Made by a program: the position numbers and the translations under genes
Shown here: positions 41,875-54,154 of the stretch, piece by piece
Numbering within the stretch: the stretch's first letter is position 1
Layout: every line of letters starts with the position of its first letter
NCBI GenBank assembly: GCA_016508695.1
Contig: VNKQ01000011.1
Coordinates: forward strand, 744,001-808,000
Reading direction: 5' to 3'
Length of the DNA stretch: 64,000 bases
DNA from: Hyphodiscus hymeniophilus
Taxonomy: Eukaryota; Ascomycota; Leotiomycetes; Helotiales; Hyphodiscaceae
Notes under the pieces: model-generated
The model's input: only the letters and a program-made list of their open reading frames with translations
Told to the model about the DNA's origin: nothing
The model's database searches: none

Positions 41875-44177
41875 TCAGGGACTACGAACTGTAATAGCTC
41901 CTGCTTGTTCATTCGCTGCAGCCACTGTTAGTTGAGCGGCCTCTGCGTACATGTTGCTGTTTGGAAAAGCGCCCGGAATCGAGGTTTGGTCGTCTTTCAA
42001 GGAACTTAGTGAAATGCTTTTGCGAAGATTGGAGGAAACGTTTCTTAGCCTAGAGGCTGGAGTTCGTAGCGCCGCAAGAGCTGGTTGATTGTCAAGTTCG
42101 TCCCAACTAATTCGACGTCGATGAACGTTCTCTGCCATCGATAGCTCTGACGGAGCTTGGACGGCAATGCCATACCTGACGCCCGCTCCTTCATTACTCT
42201 TCCCCGAATTCTTGACTCCATGCGCAGGATTGATACAACTACGTTCACTACCAAGAGATCTGAAACGCGAATCGCGACCAAGTTCAGGAGAGCCGCGTGC
42301 AGAGGATATTGTGACGGCGCGACGTCTTCCTGAGCTGTCAGGCGACGGGGATCTCAGGGTTTGATCGAAGCTCATTAATTCTTTTTCCACTTCGTCCACC
42401 CTTTCAGATTGTCTTGCCTTCTTTCTCATACCATAAGAAGCAGATTCCGACTGCATTGCTTCGGTTTGTTTGCGTTTTAAAGGAGACGAACCGGCGTTGG
42501 ATAGCTCGGAAAGGCCGATATCTATTGTCTCCTTAATGGGTACAATTCTACCAAATTTTGATGCAAGCGCCGTGTTCTGCTTTCCCGAGTCATTGACATG
42601 GTCTTCTAGTAATCCAACGCTGGCTGTGACTCCAAATTTGGGATATTCTAAGTCGAAAGCCTCAAAGGCCACTTTCATGCTTCGCCATTGGCGGGAACCA
42701 GTGTAGGACCATTTTGGGGCAGGTAAACGTCGTGAGGATCCAGTCGCCGCAATTACTAGTCCGTTTGCTAATTTGCGGCTTGGTGCTGTAGTTGATACAG
42801 CGGGATTAGTGACTTGAGAGTTCGACTCTCTAGGAGTACTTTCGATTACAGAATCAGGAAAGGCTCCTGGAGGCTCGCGAGTCGGCGAAGCCTGCCGAAT
42901 CAGCATAGATTGAGCGCCGCAGTCTCCAGGAGCATGCAGTATCATCTGCGGTTGTTGTGTAGCTGTATTTGAGATAGAATTCGTCGGAGGTCCTACCATC
43001 GGTGATTCTACCGTCGGTGATTGATCGAGATTCATCAGGGTTCTTGGAAAGTTGAAAGACTCTTGTCTCTTTTCCTCCATCTCGCTCAAGCGGGTTCGTA
43101 GTCTCTGCAAATCGGCCTTGATCTTGTCCACTTCATTGACATTTTGACGAACGCCCAACAGTTCGTTCTTGAATTCATTCACTGATGCTGGAAGCGCAAT
43201 GTCATTAGAGGATCCAACCCTTTGTTCTTGGGAATCGATTTCTTGTCGAAGCTGATCTAATTGGTCTCGAATATCCGGCAGTTCTTCCTCTCGCAAGTCT
43301 TGCTGAAAGTTCCCATTCTCCTGTCTGATTTCCTTCAGATCTTCTTGGAGCCAGGCAAGTTGTTCTTGGTTTGATTCTTGTTGAGTTTTCCGAGTAGCTC
43401 GATTTGCCTCGAGTTCTGCCCGGACCTCAATCATGAAGTCCTTGAATGAGACCATATCTCTTTCGATACGACTGACTGTTCCATTCATCCGGTCAATGTC
43501 CTTCTGCTGTTTTTTGATGGCATCGTCTGCCCAAGCAGAAAATCTGGTCACGTCTTTTCCTGGCAAAACTCGCGCTGGAGGCTGCATACTAGCACGCAGG
43601 GAACTGGCATCTCCTTCTTGGATAAGTGAATTAGGCGTCTGTTGCCGTGGCATGGGTTGCAAGGTAGCTGCTCTTCGCACTGCCGGATGCTTTTTTGTTG
43701 TACCGGGCGCAACCAGAGGGACCTTCTGCTGCACCGAGATTATCGCCTTCTCGCCAGTTTGCTCAGATACCACGTGCATCTCAGCTAGCCTAAGAATGAG
43801 CTGGTTCCTATGCACGACAGTTAGCATATGTAATGATATGGTTGGATATCTCGCACTTTTTGAGTAGGTGACCCGTTGGCGCATCGTTGCAAATCAAACC
43901 GACGACTTTGGCACACTTCCGACACGCGAGATCCTGAAGGATACTAAATGGTCAATTTTCGCAATGAACAGGTATTGGATATGAGTGCAGACCTGTTTTG
44001 TACTGCAGAACCATCTGACCCTTTCGCGAATACATCTCCAGTTGGTTCAAAGCCATTTATGTAGGTCACAGGAGGATATACTGGGCTGAAATAAGAGTTG
44101 CCGATGCCAGTCCATGAGTTTCTGAAGCATCCAAGCTCAGATGCGCATTGCACACATGAGCAGACAACGGTGGCCAT
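41875..44177 (-). CDS. zinc-binding (two CxxC) and coiled-coil protein, unknown function
   Basis: Exon 1 begins at the ATG at 44177 (MATVVCSC). Two short introns join it to ILQDLACRKCAKVVGL and then to KKNQLILRLAEM, which merges with the long frame ending at 41875, for about 730 aa. The N-terminal 110 residues carry paired cysteines, CVQC and CRKC, with LG, NSWTGIG and APTGH words between and after them. This suggests a small zinc-bound beta domain like Yippee/Mis18 folds, an inference from spacing only. A long coiled coil lies in the middle (WADDAIKKQQKDIDRMN through DLQRLRTRLSEMEEK). The rest is disordered and basic, with Ser/Pro clusters and KRKQ-type nuclear signals. A nuclear or chromosome-associated role is plausible. 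The gene may continue into the C2H2 exons downstream. Confidence 0.65.
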
Positions 44178-44703
44178 AGTTGGGGGCGTCTTCCATCGAT
44201 TATATTCAGCATATAATGCGGCAAACCAGATACAAACATGGAAACTATCACTGGATGAGTTCGATCTACTCCGCCATGTAGAGGCGCCGAGTTGGTCGTT
44301 GGTGATGGGGTATCAGATAAGCGAACGTGGACGCGAATTCTCGTGTTTTAATAAAGCGGTCAACTCAGCCTGCTTCACGAGGCTGAGGACGTGAACTAGC
44401 GCAGTTTAACAACCCTTTCAGCCATAAAACCTTCCCATTCACTGAACAGCATCTATCGGAGGAATGGACTGAGCACAAGTGTTAGGTCTCGGTAGATTAA
44501 ACCATGACCCAAATCCCTTTCCCAAATTCTAAAGAGAGTGGATGAATGAGTCAATATTCAGCTCGAGTTCATGTTTGTGTCCGATTGGTCTTTAACCTCC
44601 GCCGAGCGCCGCCAAGATCAGGCTCACTCGAAATTTCAGATAGTGATTGAAACCAACTTTGGCAAATTCAATTCATTCAATTGCATTCCCAGCTCAAGAC
44701 ACA
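44178..44703. promoter_or_regulatory. divergent upstream region of zinc/coiled-coil gene and RNA exonuclease
   Basis: 526 bp between two divergent genes. A 98-codon plus-strand frame at 44098-44394 overlaps exon 1 of the minus-strand gene and is a shadow. Confidence 0.4.
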
Positions 44704-47310
44704 ATGGCAGGCCACGACCATCCTAGCCCTCGATCGCGAGGTAGTAACGGTCATAATGGCAAAAAACGGAAGCATGAACCCCAAATTTACGACGGTATGG
44801 GCCACACGTTGTCTTTACTCCGCCCGCAACCTGAGCTCGAGGAATTCAATCTGACATCTACAAGACGACCCAGTCAAGATGAGGAACCGAAAGAGGAGCA
44901 AGGAGAGGATGCCTCAGAGGCGCATGACTCAGAGGGTTGGCAGATTATAGAGAATGGACGGCCTAAGAAGAAGGCAAAGAAGATACCGAAAGCCGATTCC
45001 TCGAACGTAGGTCTTCATGGACAAGGCCTCCCCTGATGGCATTAAAGAGGACATAGCTAACAACTCATCTTATGCAGTATCCCGCAATCAAGTTTTCCTC
45101 CGATTCGAGACTTCAATCGCAGATAAAAATTAGTGATATACAGAGCCTGATACTCTACATACTCGCAGACGGTCCTTCTCCTCAATTCGTCTCTGTCAAA
45201 CATCGTCCAGAGATACGCAAAGTTGTGGTACTAATGATTCCTGGGTTAGAGAAGTCAATGTTTGTGAGGGAGAAGAAAAGAGATAAGGACGACAGAGGCA
45301 ACTCTCCAGACGACTACTATCCTATTCGGCTCAGATCAGAGGAGTTACCTGCTAGCTTAGCAGCATTCGCAAATATGTTCGAGGATTTATGGCCCGTCAA
45401 AACCCCTGGTGATGATAAATTTGGTAAAATGCATTCTCCGTTACACGCGATTCTTACGGCACCCTTGCCAAAAGATAAAGAGGAAAGAAACAATAAGAAG
45501 AACAAAAAGGCTGGCGTACAACCAGCACGAGAGCCAGCAGGCTGGAGAAACTCGAGGACTCCAATAACGGAATTCGTTCATACCTCGGAAGAGCTTCTTG
45601 ATAATGATTACACTTTACATCCTGCTGCGTACGATGACGAAGTCGACAAAAAGGCTTTAGTGGCTCACAGAAACTCTGCAGGTGTCTCTCAAGCGCACGG
45701 CTGGGTCGATACACTGGTGACTACCTTCGGAGATGGATCTGCACCAGATAATGAGATTGAGCAGGGCAGCTTGACTGCTGGCCGGGAGATTCTTGCTATG
45801 GATTGTGAAATGTGTATGACGGGAGAGAGCGAATTTTCTCTCACGCGTATAAGCGTTGTAGGCTGGGATGGTTCAGTGGTGCTCGACGAGCTTGTCAAGC
45901 CGGCGAAGCCCATCACAAACTATCTTACGCAGTGAGTAGACCCATTTTCTCGTTGACAACTCTAACACGAACAGATATTCTGGAATCACAGAAAATATGC
46001 TGGCTAACGTTACAACTACATTACCGGATATTCAAAAGAAACTGATTGAAATACTCCACCCTCGGACAATTCTGATTGGCCACTCTCTGAACTCCGATCT
46101 CACGGCCCTCAAGCTTACCCATCCATTCATCATCGATACCGCTCTCATATACCCACATCCCCGCGGACCACCTCTCAAGTCATCTTTGAAATGGCTCGCA
46201 CAAAAGTATCTAAATCGAGAGATCCAAAAGGGGCATGGCACGACGGGACCAGGAGCTGGTCATGACTCCATTGAAGATGCAAAAACTTGTTTGGATCTTG
46301 TTAAGCAAAAGTGTGAAAAGGGAAAGGAATGGGGTACTAGCGATTCCGTTGGCGAGAATATCTTCAAACGGATTTCTCGGTATGGTGTGAAGTACAAGAA
46401 CCAGGGTGGCTCAGCAATCCCGAGTCCCATCAATGCCAGATCGAGCGCTATGATTGACTGGGGTGATCCGAAGAAGGGTGGTGGCGCAGCAGCTACCCAT
46501 GTTATTGGATGCAAAAGTGATGAGGAAGTTACAGAGGGTATCATCCGAGCCACAAACGGTGATCCTGATGGTAAGGAGATTCTCGGTGGTGGTGTCGACT
46601 TTTTATTTGGACGACTAAGAGAATTGGAGGCTTTAAAGGGATGGTGGAACAATAACAAGGCAGGTGTTCAAGGCGGCAAGCCAGTTGGGATGGAGGCTAA
46701 GCCAACGACCTCTGAACCCGCGAAAGCAGACATCCATCTCGAAAATGAAGTCAAAGAAGCAGATGTTGAGTCCATTGCTACAGAGATTGTAGCTCAGACG
46801 GCAACGCAAGCAGTTGAGCCAGTCGAAACCCCTGGTCCTGCAGAAGAGTTGGCATTGCAAACTCCATCAGAAGAAGTTCGGTTGAAGGCAGTTGAAGTGG
46901 CAAAGTCCGATTCTATTGAAACGCCTACCTTGGAAGCACCCTCAGCGCCCATCTCCTCGCAACCCACCTCACCTCCGGTACCATCCTCTGCAGGACCCAC
47001 CTCTTCCCTTCCCTCATTCGTCACACTTTCGCCAGACACTCCAATTTCAACAGCTACCACCGACCTCGTCTCGCGCCTCCAAAGGATCTATGCCTCACTC
47101 CCACCTTGCACCGCTTTCATCATCTACAGTGGCAGCGGCGATCCTCGCGAGATGAGTCGTTTACAGGCTATGCAGACGCAATTCAAGAAGGAGTACAAGG
47201 TCAAGAAGTGGGATCAGTTGAGTGTTAAATGGACGGATACGGAGGATCAGGCTCTGAAGAGAGCAGTCAAGGAAGCGAGGAATGGCATTGCGTTTATGGG
47301 AGTCAAGTGA
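44704..47310 (+). CDS. RNA exonuclease of the Rex1/Rnh70 (DEDDh) type
   Basis: Exons 44704-45006, 45078-45931 and 45975-47310 give 830 aa. The start is the ATG at 44704 (MAGHDHPSP) in a good context. The N terminus is Lys-rich with a nuclear signal (KKRKHEP, RPKKKAKKIPK). The exonuclease core is plain: ILAMDCEMCMTGESEF (Exo I, Asp/Glu), YSGITENML, ILIGHSLNSDLTALK (Exo II, Asp) and GHDSIEDAKTCLDL (Exo III, His/Asp). These are 3'-to-5' exonucleases that trim 5S rRNA, tRNA and other RNA 3' ends in the nucleus. The C-terminal 250 residues are Pro/Thr/Glu-rich and disordered, followed by a conserved-looking CTAFIIYSGSGDPREM block. It is a housekeeping gene with no link to the oxidative cluster. 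Confidence 0.9.
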
Positions 47311-48294
47311 AATGTCGAAAGTGAGCGCTGAAGTCACGTATGATTCTGTGTAGCTAGTTGCATTTGCTTTCACTTACATCTGGTTCATGTCGGGAAGCAT
47401 CTCGGTTTATTCGAAGCCTGATGTTGGCGTGGGGCAGAGCACAGCAGAACAACTTTTCGTCTGATTAGAAGTCCCCATGAGACTTTGTGTCATACCTCTA
47501 TACCTTTCCACGAAGAGTAGATAGTTAAGACCGAGAACACTGATGAGGATACTCCGCAGGCCTAAGCTTCCACATCCTCTGTCTATTGGATTTCGTATTT
47601 CATTCACACGCCTCCTCCTAATAAGAGAGAACCCACCCATACGGCTGATGAATCCCCGGCTTGTTAACACTACTATTCTCCACTGCACGTCTGAATATAA
47701 TACGGAACACAAAACAAATCCTGCATAGCATCCTGGAACTGCAAGTGGAACGTGAAAATGCAAACTCAAGGGATGAAACATGGTCTCCAGAAAAGTCGGC
47801 ACAGGGCCACCGCCATTGAGATTCCAAATGGTGGGATCAGTCCGAGTGAATTTTCAACAGTGTTATACTTCTCCAATACTCTCTCAGACTTCTTTCTCAT
47901 TTTCCTGTCTACTATGTCTAGCATGCCTGTCAAATGCTTCTTCTTCCTCGCATCCTCCATGTGACACGTTGAGTGCTCCACCAGACCATGATCGTTTCGA
48001 AGGAAACTCCATGTTCGGGAATTGTTAGACGATCATCTTTTCATTGGCCTATCATCATGATTGGTAAGATGTGGGCACTTCGAGCCTTAGACCATGCAAG
48101 GAAAATGCTTATAATTATCAATGTGATTATTCTCTAAGGGGAGTAAGTTGATGTCGGTAGAAGTGGCGTCTAGCCGTACACTCCTGGGAAAGACCAGATA
48201 TCGCTACAATGCAGCTCCAATTCATACAAATGCCCTTTTCTTCACCTCATCCTCCGAATCCCTCTATAAGTCTACCATGCCCCAGATTCTGACC
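47311..48294. other. intergenic, no supported gene
   Basis: 984 bp holding only short overlapping frames. A 71-codon Lys/Arg-rich minus-strand frame (47766-47981) could be a small protein but has no recognisable match. Confidence 0.4.
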
Positions 48295-49345
48295 TTACAA
48301 ATCCACTCCACCTTGCTCCATATCATCGTCGGAGTCCATCTCATCGTCACTCCACGTCTATTGAGTCTCCTTTCGGGTGCCCATCTGAGCACTCGATTCC
48401 TTCTTCTCCCTCAGCATCTGATTGAAGTGCCTAGCCTGGTCGCCCTTCTTACTATCCTTTGGTTGAACCTGTGCTGCTGCATTAGACTCTGTCAGGAGGG
48501 GTAGGAAGAGTTTCAAACCTCAGATATGTTGTATTTCTTCAATACCGATTCGAAGGTCGATCCGGAGATTTTCGTCAGTTTTTCTGCCCTCTTCAAAACC
48601 TTCCTGGAGCCGTCGAGTTTTCCCTTCTATTCGTAAGAATCTATCTGCTTGCTAAACTTGATGAGTTGCGCAGTAAGTCGTTCGATTGTTTTAGTCTCCT
48701 TCTCACTCTTCGTTGGGAATGTCTTTTCTTGCATCTGAATCTGAAATTAGCAGAACTCATTTCACGAATCTAGGCCAAAACTCATACCGTAGATTGAAAC
48801 TGAGCCACGATTCTTTCGACGTCTTCCAAGTTGGTGCAAACTCCGCTTTCGAGAAGGAATGGACGATCTTGCGCCACAGCAAGATTCCAAGCCATGTCAT
48901 AATTTTCTCTGGTGAAATCGAGATTGGGATTGTGACGATCAAGTCTCCTGGCCCAGCCTTGAAAGCCTGTGAATATCTTTTCACCAGCCCATTGACCCTT
49001 GAGGACCCGCGGTATAATGGCCGAGGGGATCTTAATCTTTGAGAAATCGAGACTAGCAGCTGGGAATCCGGACTTAATGGTGGATGGCTCAGACTTGACG
49101 AAGGAAGGCTCATGGTTGATTTTGGAAGTTAGGTCTGCATTGGAAGACGGATGAGCTCCTTCATGTGGTATTGCCTGCAAGTCACCGCTGCAGAGATCAT
49201 ATATCATCTTGTTAAACGCTTCATCGAAGTCGGCCGGGAACCGGAGTTGACTCTTAGCACTTGGAGCAGAAGCACGACTATTAGGTACTTGAGCGTAATC
49301 TTTGAAAGACGTTCTCTGCCTAGAGAAATTCGTGATATCCTCCAT
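48295..49345 (-). pseudogene. decayed hypothetical gene with frameshift and two stop codons
   Basis: The first exon (ATG at 49345, MEDITNFSRQ) runs about 187 codons to AQFQST and is spliced by GTATGA...CAG to IQMQEKTFPTKSEKE and LTAQLIKF. The frame then stops at 48627. One missing base near 48645-48655 would pass instead into ADRFLRIEGKTRRLQEG and EENLR-like TDENLRIDLRIGIEEIQ. That frame stays coding-like for about 115 codons to an acidic end (DDEMDSDDDMEQGG, TAA 48295-48297), broken only by TGA at 48520-48522 and TAG at 48358-48360. Both stops are one C-to-T change from CGA and CAG. I do not recognise the protein family. The N-terminal exon alone might still make a 227-aa product. Confidence 0.6.
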
Positions 49346-50322
49346 GTTGACGAGTCGAAAAGATGTGAGGCACGAGGATTTTTATTTTGTAGAAAAGAAC
49401 CAGGAGTTCGACAATATTAGGAGAGGTCTCGTAGAAGTGTTTGAGGTAGTGGTTTTTGTGTATGAACCCGCAAATACAAAAGTGAAACGGATGCCGCCTC
49501 AGAATTTGTAATACGTCCTTGATAGTGAGGATTGCATTTAGGTGCAAATTGGTCGAGGATGAGGTTGATGGTTTTGAAGTCGTGCGTCTTGTAATTCGTG
49601 CCGCTCGTGACTTCCCCACTTAAACGACTGGCCTTTGGACACGGTGAATGAGTGGTTGATCTGGGGATTCATTAGTTTTGGCACACAAATCTATTGGGGT
49701 ATATATCCTCTCATACGGGCCTTTCGAAGCTCTTCGGTCTGGCTCGAGTGTCTTGCGTGGGCGAAAGACGATTGGAGTGCTCGAGGTTCAAAGTCGAATT
49801 GCTCCTGCCGAGTGGGAGCACTCTCTGGACCCCTTGAGCAGTCTTACTCGGAGGTATAATCCGAGTGATTTGAATTGAGCACCAGTTGTTAACGCTGGCG
49901 TTGAACATTCTCAGGCTTTACATTGCAAAGAATTGCGTAGTTCAAGTCGTACTCTTTTATTTACACCACTTCGCTTATAGCAAAGTCTTCCCGATCTGGA
50001 AGCGACAATCCTGCCAGGCTTGTCCATATCATGGACCAGTGTTGATGAGCAAAGCCAGCAATCACGTTTGTCGCGCTTTATTTGTAAGTAAAGGCTTACG
50101 AAGCCCTGCAAAGGGAGAGAAAGAAAGAGTAACAGCTTATCATTCTGAATCTCCGGCTAAAATTAGAGCAACATCGCAATCCAGGAGATGATGGAATAAA
50201 TCAGTATTGTACTTTTTCTACAGAACATTGATACAAAATAGGCTTGACGGCAGCTCTTGTCATCTGATGGATTGAGAGTCCTTGTAATGAGCCTTCATCG
50301 GGCGGTTGAAAGGCCCTCATAA
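49346..50322. other. intergenic, no supported gene
   Basis: 977 bp between two minus-strand genes. A minus-strand frame at 49320-49619 is open but starts at GTG, with no ATG. Nothing is recognised. Confidence 0.45.
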
Positions 50323-52868
50323 TCACCACTTCTCGCCACCAGGTGGTGGAGTGGGTCCAACAGCACTATTGTCCCAGGAGGTTTTCCTCTTAAGAAAGCT
50401 TTCCGACGTATCGCTCCTCTGACTCCACTCATCCGAAGAAAAAGAGCTGGCGCTTGGGTCTCGGAAGCTGACTCGCTTTGTCTCTCTCTCAACCATCTCT
50501 TCCCTTTCCGTCACACCGAATGTGCCGTCATCAATATAGGAGAGACCGCGACTTCGACTTCTTCTCGGTGATAATACCAAAGCCGTCCCTGGATCCCTTT
50601 CTTCTGTTTGCCGGTCGAACCGAGGTCGATCGTGGAAGCAAGCTTCACTGACATCACTTCCTTGTCTCGAGTGTCCTTGTGAACACCCTCTTCGTCTAGA
50701 TTGACCTCGCTGGGCAGTCCTGGCTTCTCGTAATGTGTCATCATAATGAGGTTCTGCAGGCGGTGAAGGAGGAGGGCTGGGGGCTCGAGGTGGTATATCG
50801 TGAAATACAGCATTATCTGCGAGTGGTCAGCATCGTATCGTATGAATGATTGGCCAGAACTCGGACTCACAGGCTTTGTCGTAACCAGTACTTTCTGAAT
50901 CCGCAAGCTCTGAGTCTTGGATCCAATCTCGTCGATAGCGTCCGGGTACAGAGTTTCTTTCATGACGCTCATCTCTAAAACTAGGCGGACGGGGATGGTC
51001 TTCTCTCGCCCAGTCTTCGTGATAATATGATGCCGCCTCCTCACTCTCTTTCTTCAGACGATTCCGAGACTCTTGTTCTTGTTCCCGACGCCTGTCTTCC
51101 ATCACTTTCTTCGGCTTGTATACGTAGCGCTCCGTGACGACCACTGTCTCCTCTCCAGATCGAGGATGTATAATATGAGGAGCATCCCAAGGTGCAGCCG
51201 GGACGGTACTGGGATTTGCACGCTCGACACGCCGGCGTTGAGACCGCTTAGAATTCTGTGAGGTGACAGAATCGAAGCTGCTTCCTCTGATTGTAGCTGG
51301 GTGATGAATTGAGAATGGTTCGGTACGGCCGTGGTGTCTGTGATACTCATACTGTTCCTGTAAATGACGTCTCGAGACGTCAGAATCTTCGATTCGTCGA
51401 TTATGCCGTCTTCCTCGTGGACTTCGCTCATCTTCCGAGTATTCTTCTTCTACAACGATGTACTCTTGTGCCGGCACTTTTTGTGTCCTCTAATCTGATG
51501 TATCAGCTGAGGGGGCTGAAAGAGGCAACCATATGTTCCTACCTGCTTGGATTTGGCTCCTTGTCCTTTTGGAGCTCGTTCATAATCCGATTTCTCTTTT
51601 TCAGCAACAACAAAACCTCGCGATGGACTCTTTGGTTGCGTCTAAATTTACGTCAACTCTATCAATTATTGTAGGTTGGAAATCACCATTACATTCTTAA
51701 GTCTTGGCTGTTTTCCTCTCAGACTATGGTCATCCTCTGAGAGCTCCTCTTCTACGATGATGTACTCTGGCGCTGGATTCGATGCTTCCGGTTTTTTCTA
51801 AGATATGTCAGCCTGACTGTACAATCGGAGCGGATATACCGTATTACCTTCCGAGATTTAGTGTTTTGTTGCTCCTTAACGACTGGAGTATCACGTTGCT
51901 CGTCATAGCTGGGCTTTTTCCATTCCTATAGATGTCAGTTTGGTATGAGAGCCAGTCATAACAAATCGAAATTACCTTGTTCTTCTTGTCGGGATTCACC
52001 TTCACGGTCTCGGGACTCTTAGGTTTGGGATCGTCCGAATCGCTGGTTTCACTCGAGTCTTTCTGGCACTTTCTGCAAAAAGCCGGTGTAGGTGTATCCC
52101 CAGCTTGAAGCGGGTTCTCGGAGTGGTATTTTCGAGAACGCAATCGACCACAGTTAGCGCAAACATGCTTTGTAACGGTGACAGCAGTCATTGTGATGAC
52201 TTCCTCTTGAATCTTTGAATCTGCCGGACCTTCAGACGAACGTCTATTCACCTTGCTCGCGACCTTATTGAAGTGCGCATCAATCCGCTTGAGGTCTTCA
52301 ATGTCTCTTTTGGATGGCGCTGGTTGGATTTTTGTGACCCCTGTCGGATGGACGGTGTAATGCTGGGGCTGCTGTGGGTATTGAGGGGTTTGCATTATCG
52401 TTGGATTCCATGGCAGTGGCTGATACGGCATGGACGGCCGAGGGTCTCCTAGCTGGGGTTGCTGGTATGTGTTGAAGGGCTGAAAAGGTTGTTGCGGAAT
52501 CGGAGTGGTTTGTGGGAGGGCTGGAATCTGCATTGAATTGAACGGAGTCCCAGTCAAGAGCAACGGAACTGGCTTGGGTTCAACGGATCTGGATCTTCGG
52601 CGCACAATTGTTCTGGTCCCAAATGCCTCTCCAAGCAAGTCAATTGCAATACCTACCGCCTTGGGCTTCTTCTCACGTGCCATAACCAGCTTGCCGTTTA
52701 CTTTTGTGAGGTATGGACGTCCAGCCGGTATGATTATCTCTTTATCGGATCCATCGTTGTTCTCACTTTTGCGAGTACGGTATCTAGAGCAATTGATGAT
52801 TGGTACTGGGCCACCAGTTCTATCTTGGCTAGGATGGGGCTGCAAGGGAAGACTTACAAAGTGAGCAT
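50323..52868 (-). CDS. low-complexity fungal protein with exon-encoded acidic repeats
   Basis: Multi-exon gene. The start is ATG 52868 (MLTL), spliced by a 74-nt GTAAGT...TAG intron to YRTRKSENNDG. The end is TGA at 50323 (PPPGGEKW). The N-terminal part has a conserved-looking segment (GRPYLTKVNGKLVMAREKK, AIDLLGEAFG), then a Pro/Gln-rich region. A treble-clef-like pair follows, CANCGRLRSRKYHS then FCRKCQKD, which could bind one zinc. Then come several short exons, three of which carry versions of one acidic repeat: APEYIIVEEELSEDD, AQEYIVVEEEYSEDE and the weaker SRGFVVAEKEKSDYE. The C terminus is Arg/Ser-rich with many charged residues. It looks intrinsically disordered and nuclear. The family is not known to me, and minor exons are approximate. 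Confidence 0.65.
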
Positions 52869-54154
52869 TTTGTATTGTAGTTGATCGATTGGGTAGTTTG
52901 AGGAGTTTTCGAGGGCAACATAATGTGGTTACTATTGTTGTTTGTTTTAAGTTTGGACTGAGGGTTGAGCGCGTCGCTAAAAGAAAGTGAAGAAGGTTCG
53001 TGTCTTTCTCGCCTCACCTTTGCATTATTCTGATATGTTAGCGACGACCGGCAAGACAAGCAAAACGAGGTTGCCAGGCCGAAGACTTTCGATAACTCCG
53101 TGTCCAAGGAAGGAGCAAAGTACAAAGAAGTAGCGAAAAAAAATCAAAGCTACAGTGTGCCTTTTGCTTGTTGATATGTTGTGTCTTAAGTCTTCGTGTG
53201 GATGCTTGCCAAAAGAGGACAGATGACAGACGACATCATGGTAAGAAGCGGAGAACGTATACAACGAAATGGTGCCTTTTAGGGCTAAGCGAATCTTCTC
53301 ACCTTTGCTGTCCCTGGCTGGTTGAAGATGTCCGCGGTGGTTTACTCTGGCGCTAGAGTGGAGCTAGACGTGGACGACATACAGAACATTGAGAGCTTTG
53401 AGGATTACAACACAGCGACGGCAAGCAGTAATCACGTCAAGCAAATGAACTCCTACTGTTTCCACACACACAAAGGAAATGAATATAAGGTGACCCATGA
53501 CGTGGTTACTGTGACTTTGTCGATTGAGATTTGGAATATTTACAAAGCGAAAGCAAGCTCTTGATCATGCTAAAGCCATCCTCCAGAACAGGGGGCCATC
53601 ATCAGCTATAGCCTCTCGTTTTGATCACATGTGGCATATCCACTTTGATCAAAGCCAATCGCTATCTAGTCTCGAGATAATGTCTCGTCGTCTACAAGGA
53701 ATAGGTCGGCTCCTACTACGAGAGTTACCAATCTCTCAAATTTGTTTTACGGTTTGGGTCCAGATATGAAATTGCGAAATCCTATGCTCAAGATCTTATG
53801 AACGACTAGGATCCAGATCTTAATCAAACAAGAGACATCTCGCATCTGTGTTGCAGAAATACTCGGATTGGACCAGGTGCCTTAGACATTCTCGTCATAA
53901 GTTTTTACCGTATTCCTGCCTTTTTATCTCTAATATTTTGCACCGGCACTACTGGACTCAACAAGAGCGAGATACGTTGACATCAATGTAAGCGATTAAA
54001 CATAGCGCATCACATCAAAGAAAGACCAAAGCAACTCCTCACTCGAGACGAAGTCATACTTACAAGAACATTTTCTACGAGGCACATGGATTTGTTCCAT
54101 TTCTGCGCCCAGCTATCACAGAGGAATATAATACAGGCCATTTTTCCATCTCAT
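52869..54154. other. intergenic, no supported gene
   Basis: 1.3 kb with the promoter of the repeat protein and the 3' flank of STT3. Frames of 80 codons at 53322-53769 are not recognised. Confidence 0.45.

Noticed and set aside
47766..47981. 71-codon basic frame as a small protein
   Set aside because: Length and composition alone do not support it.
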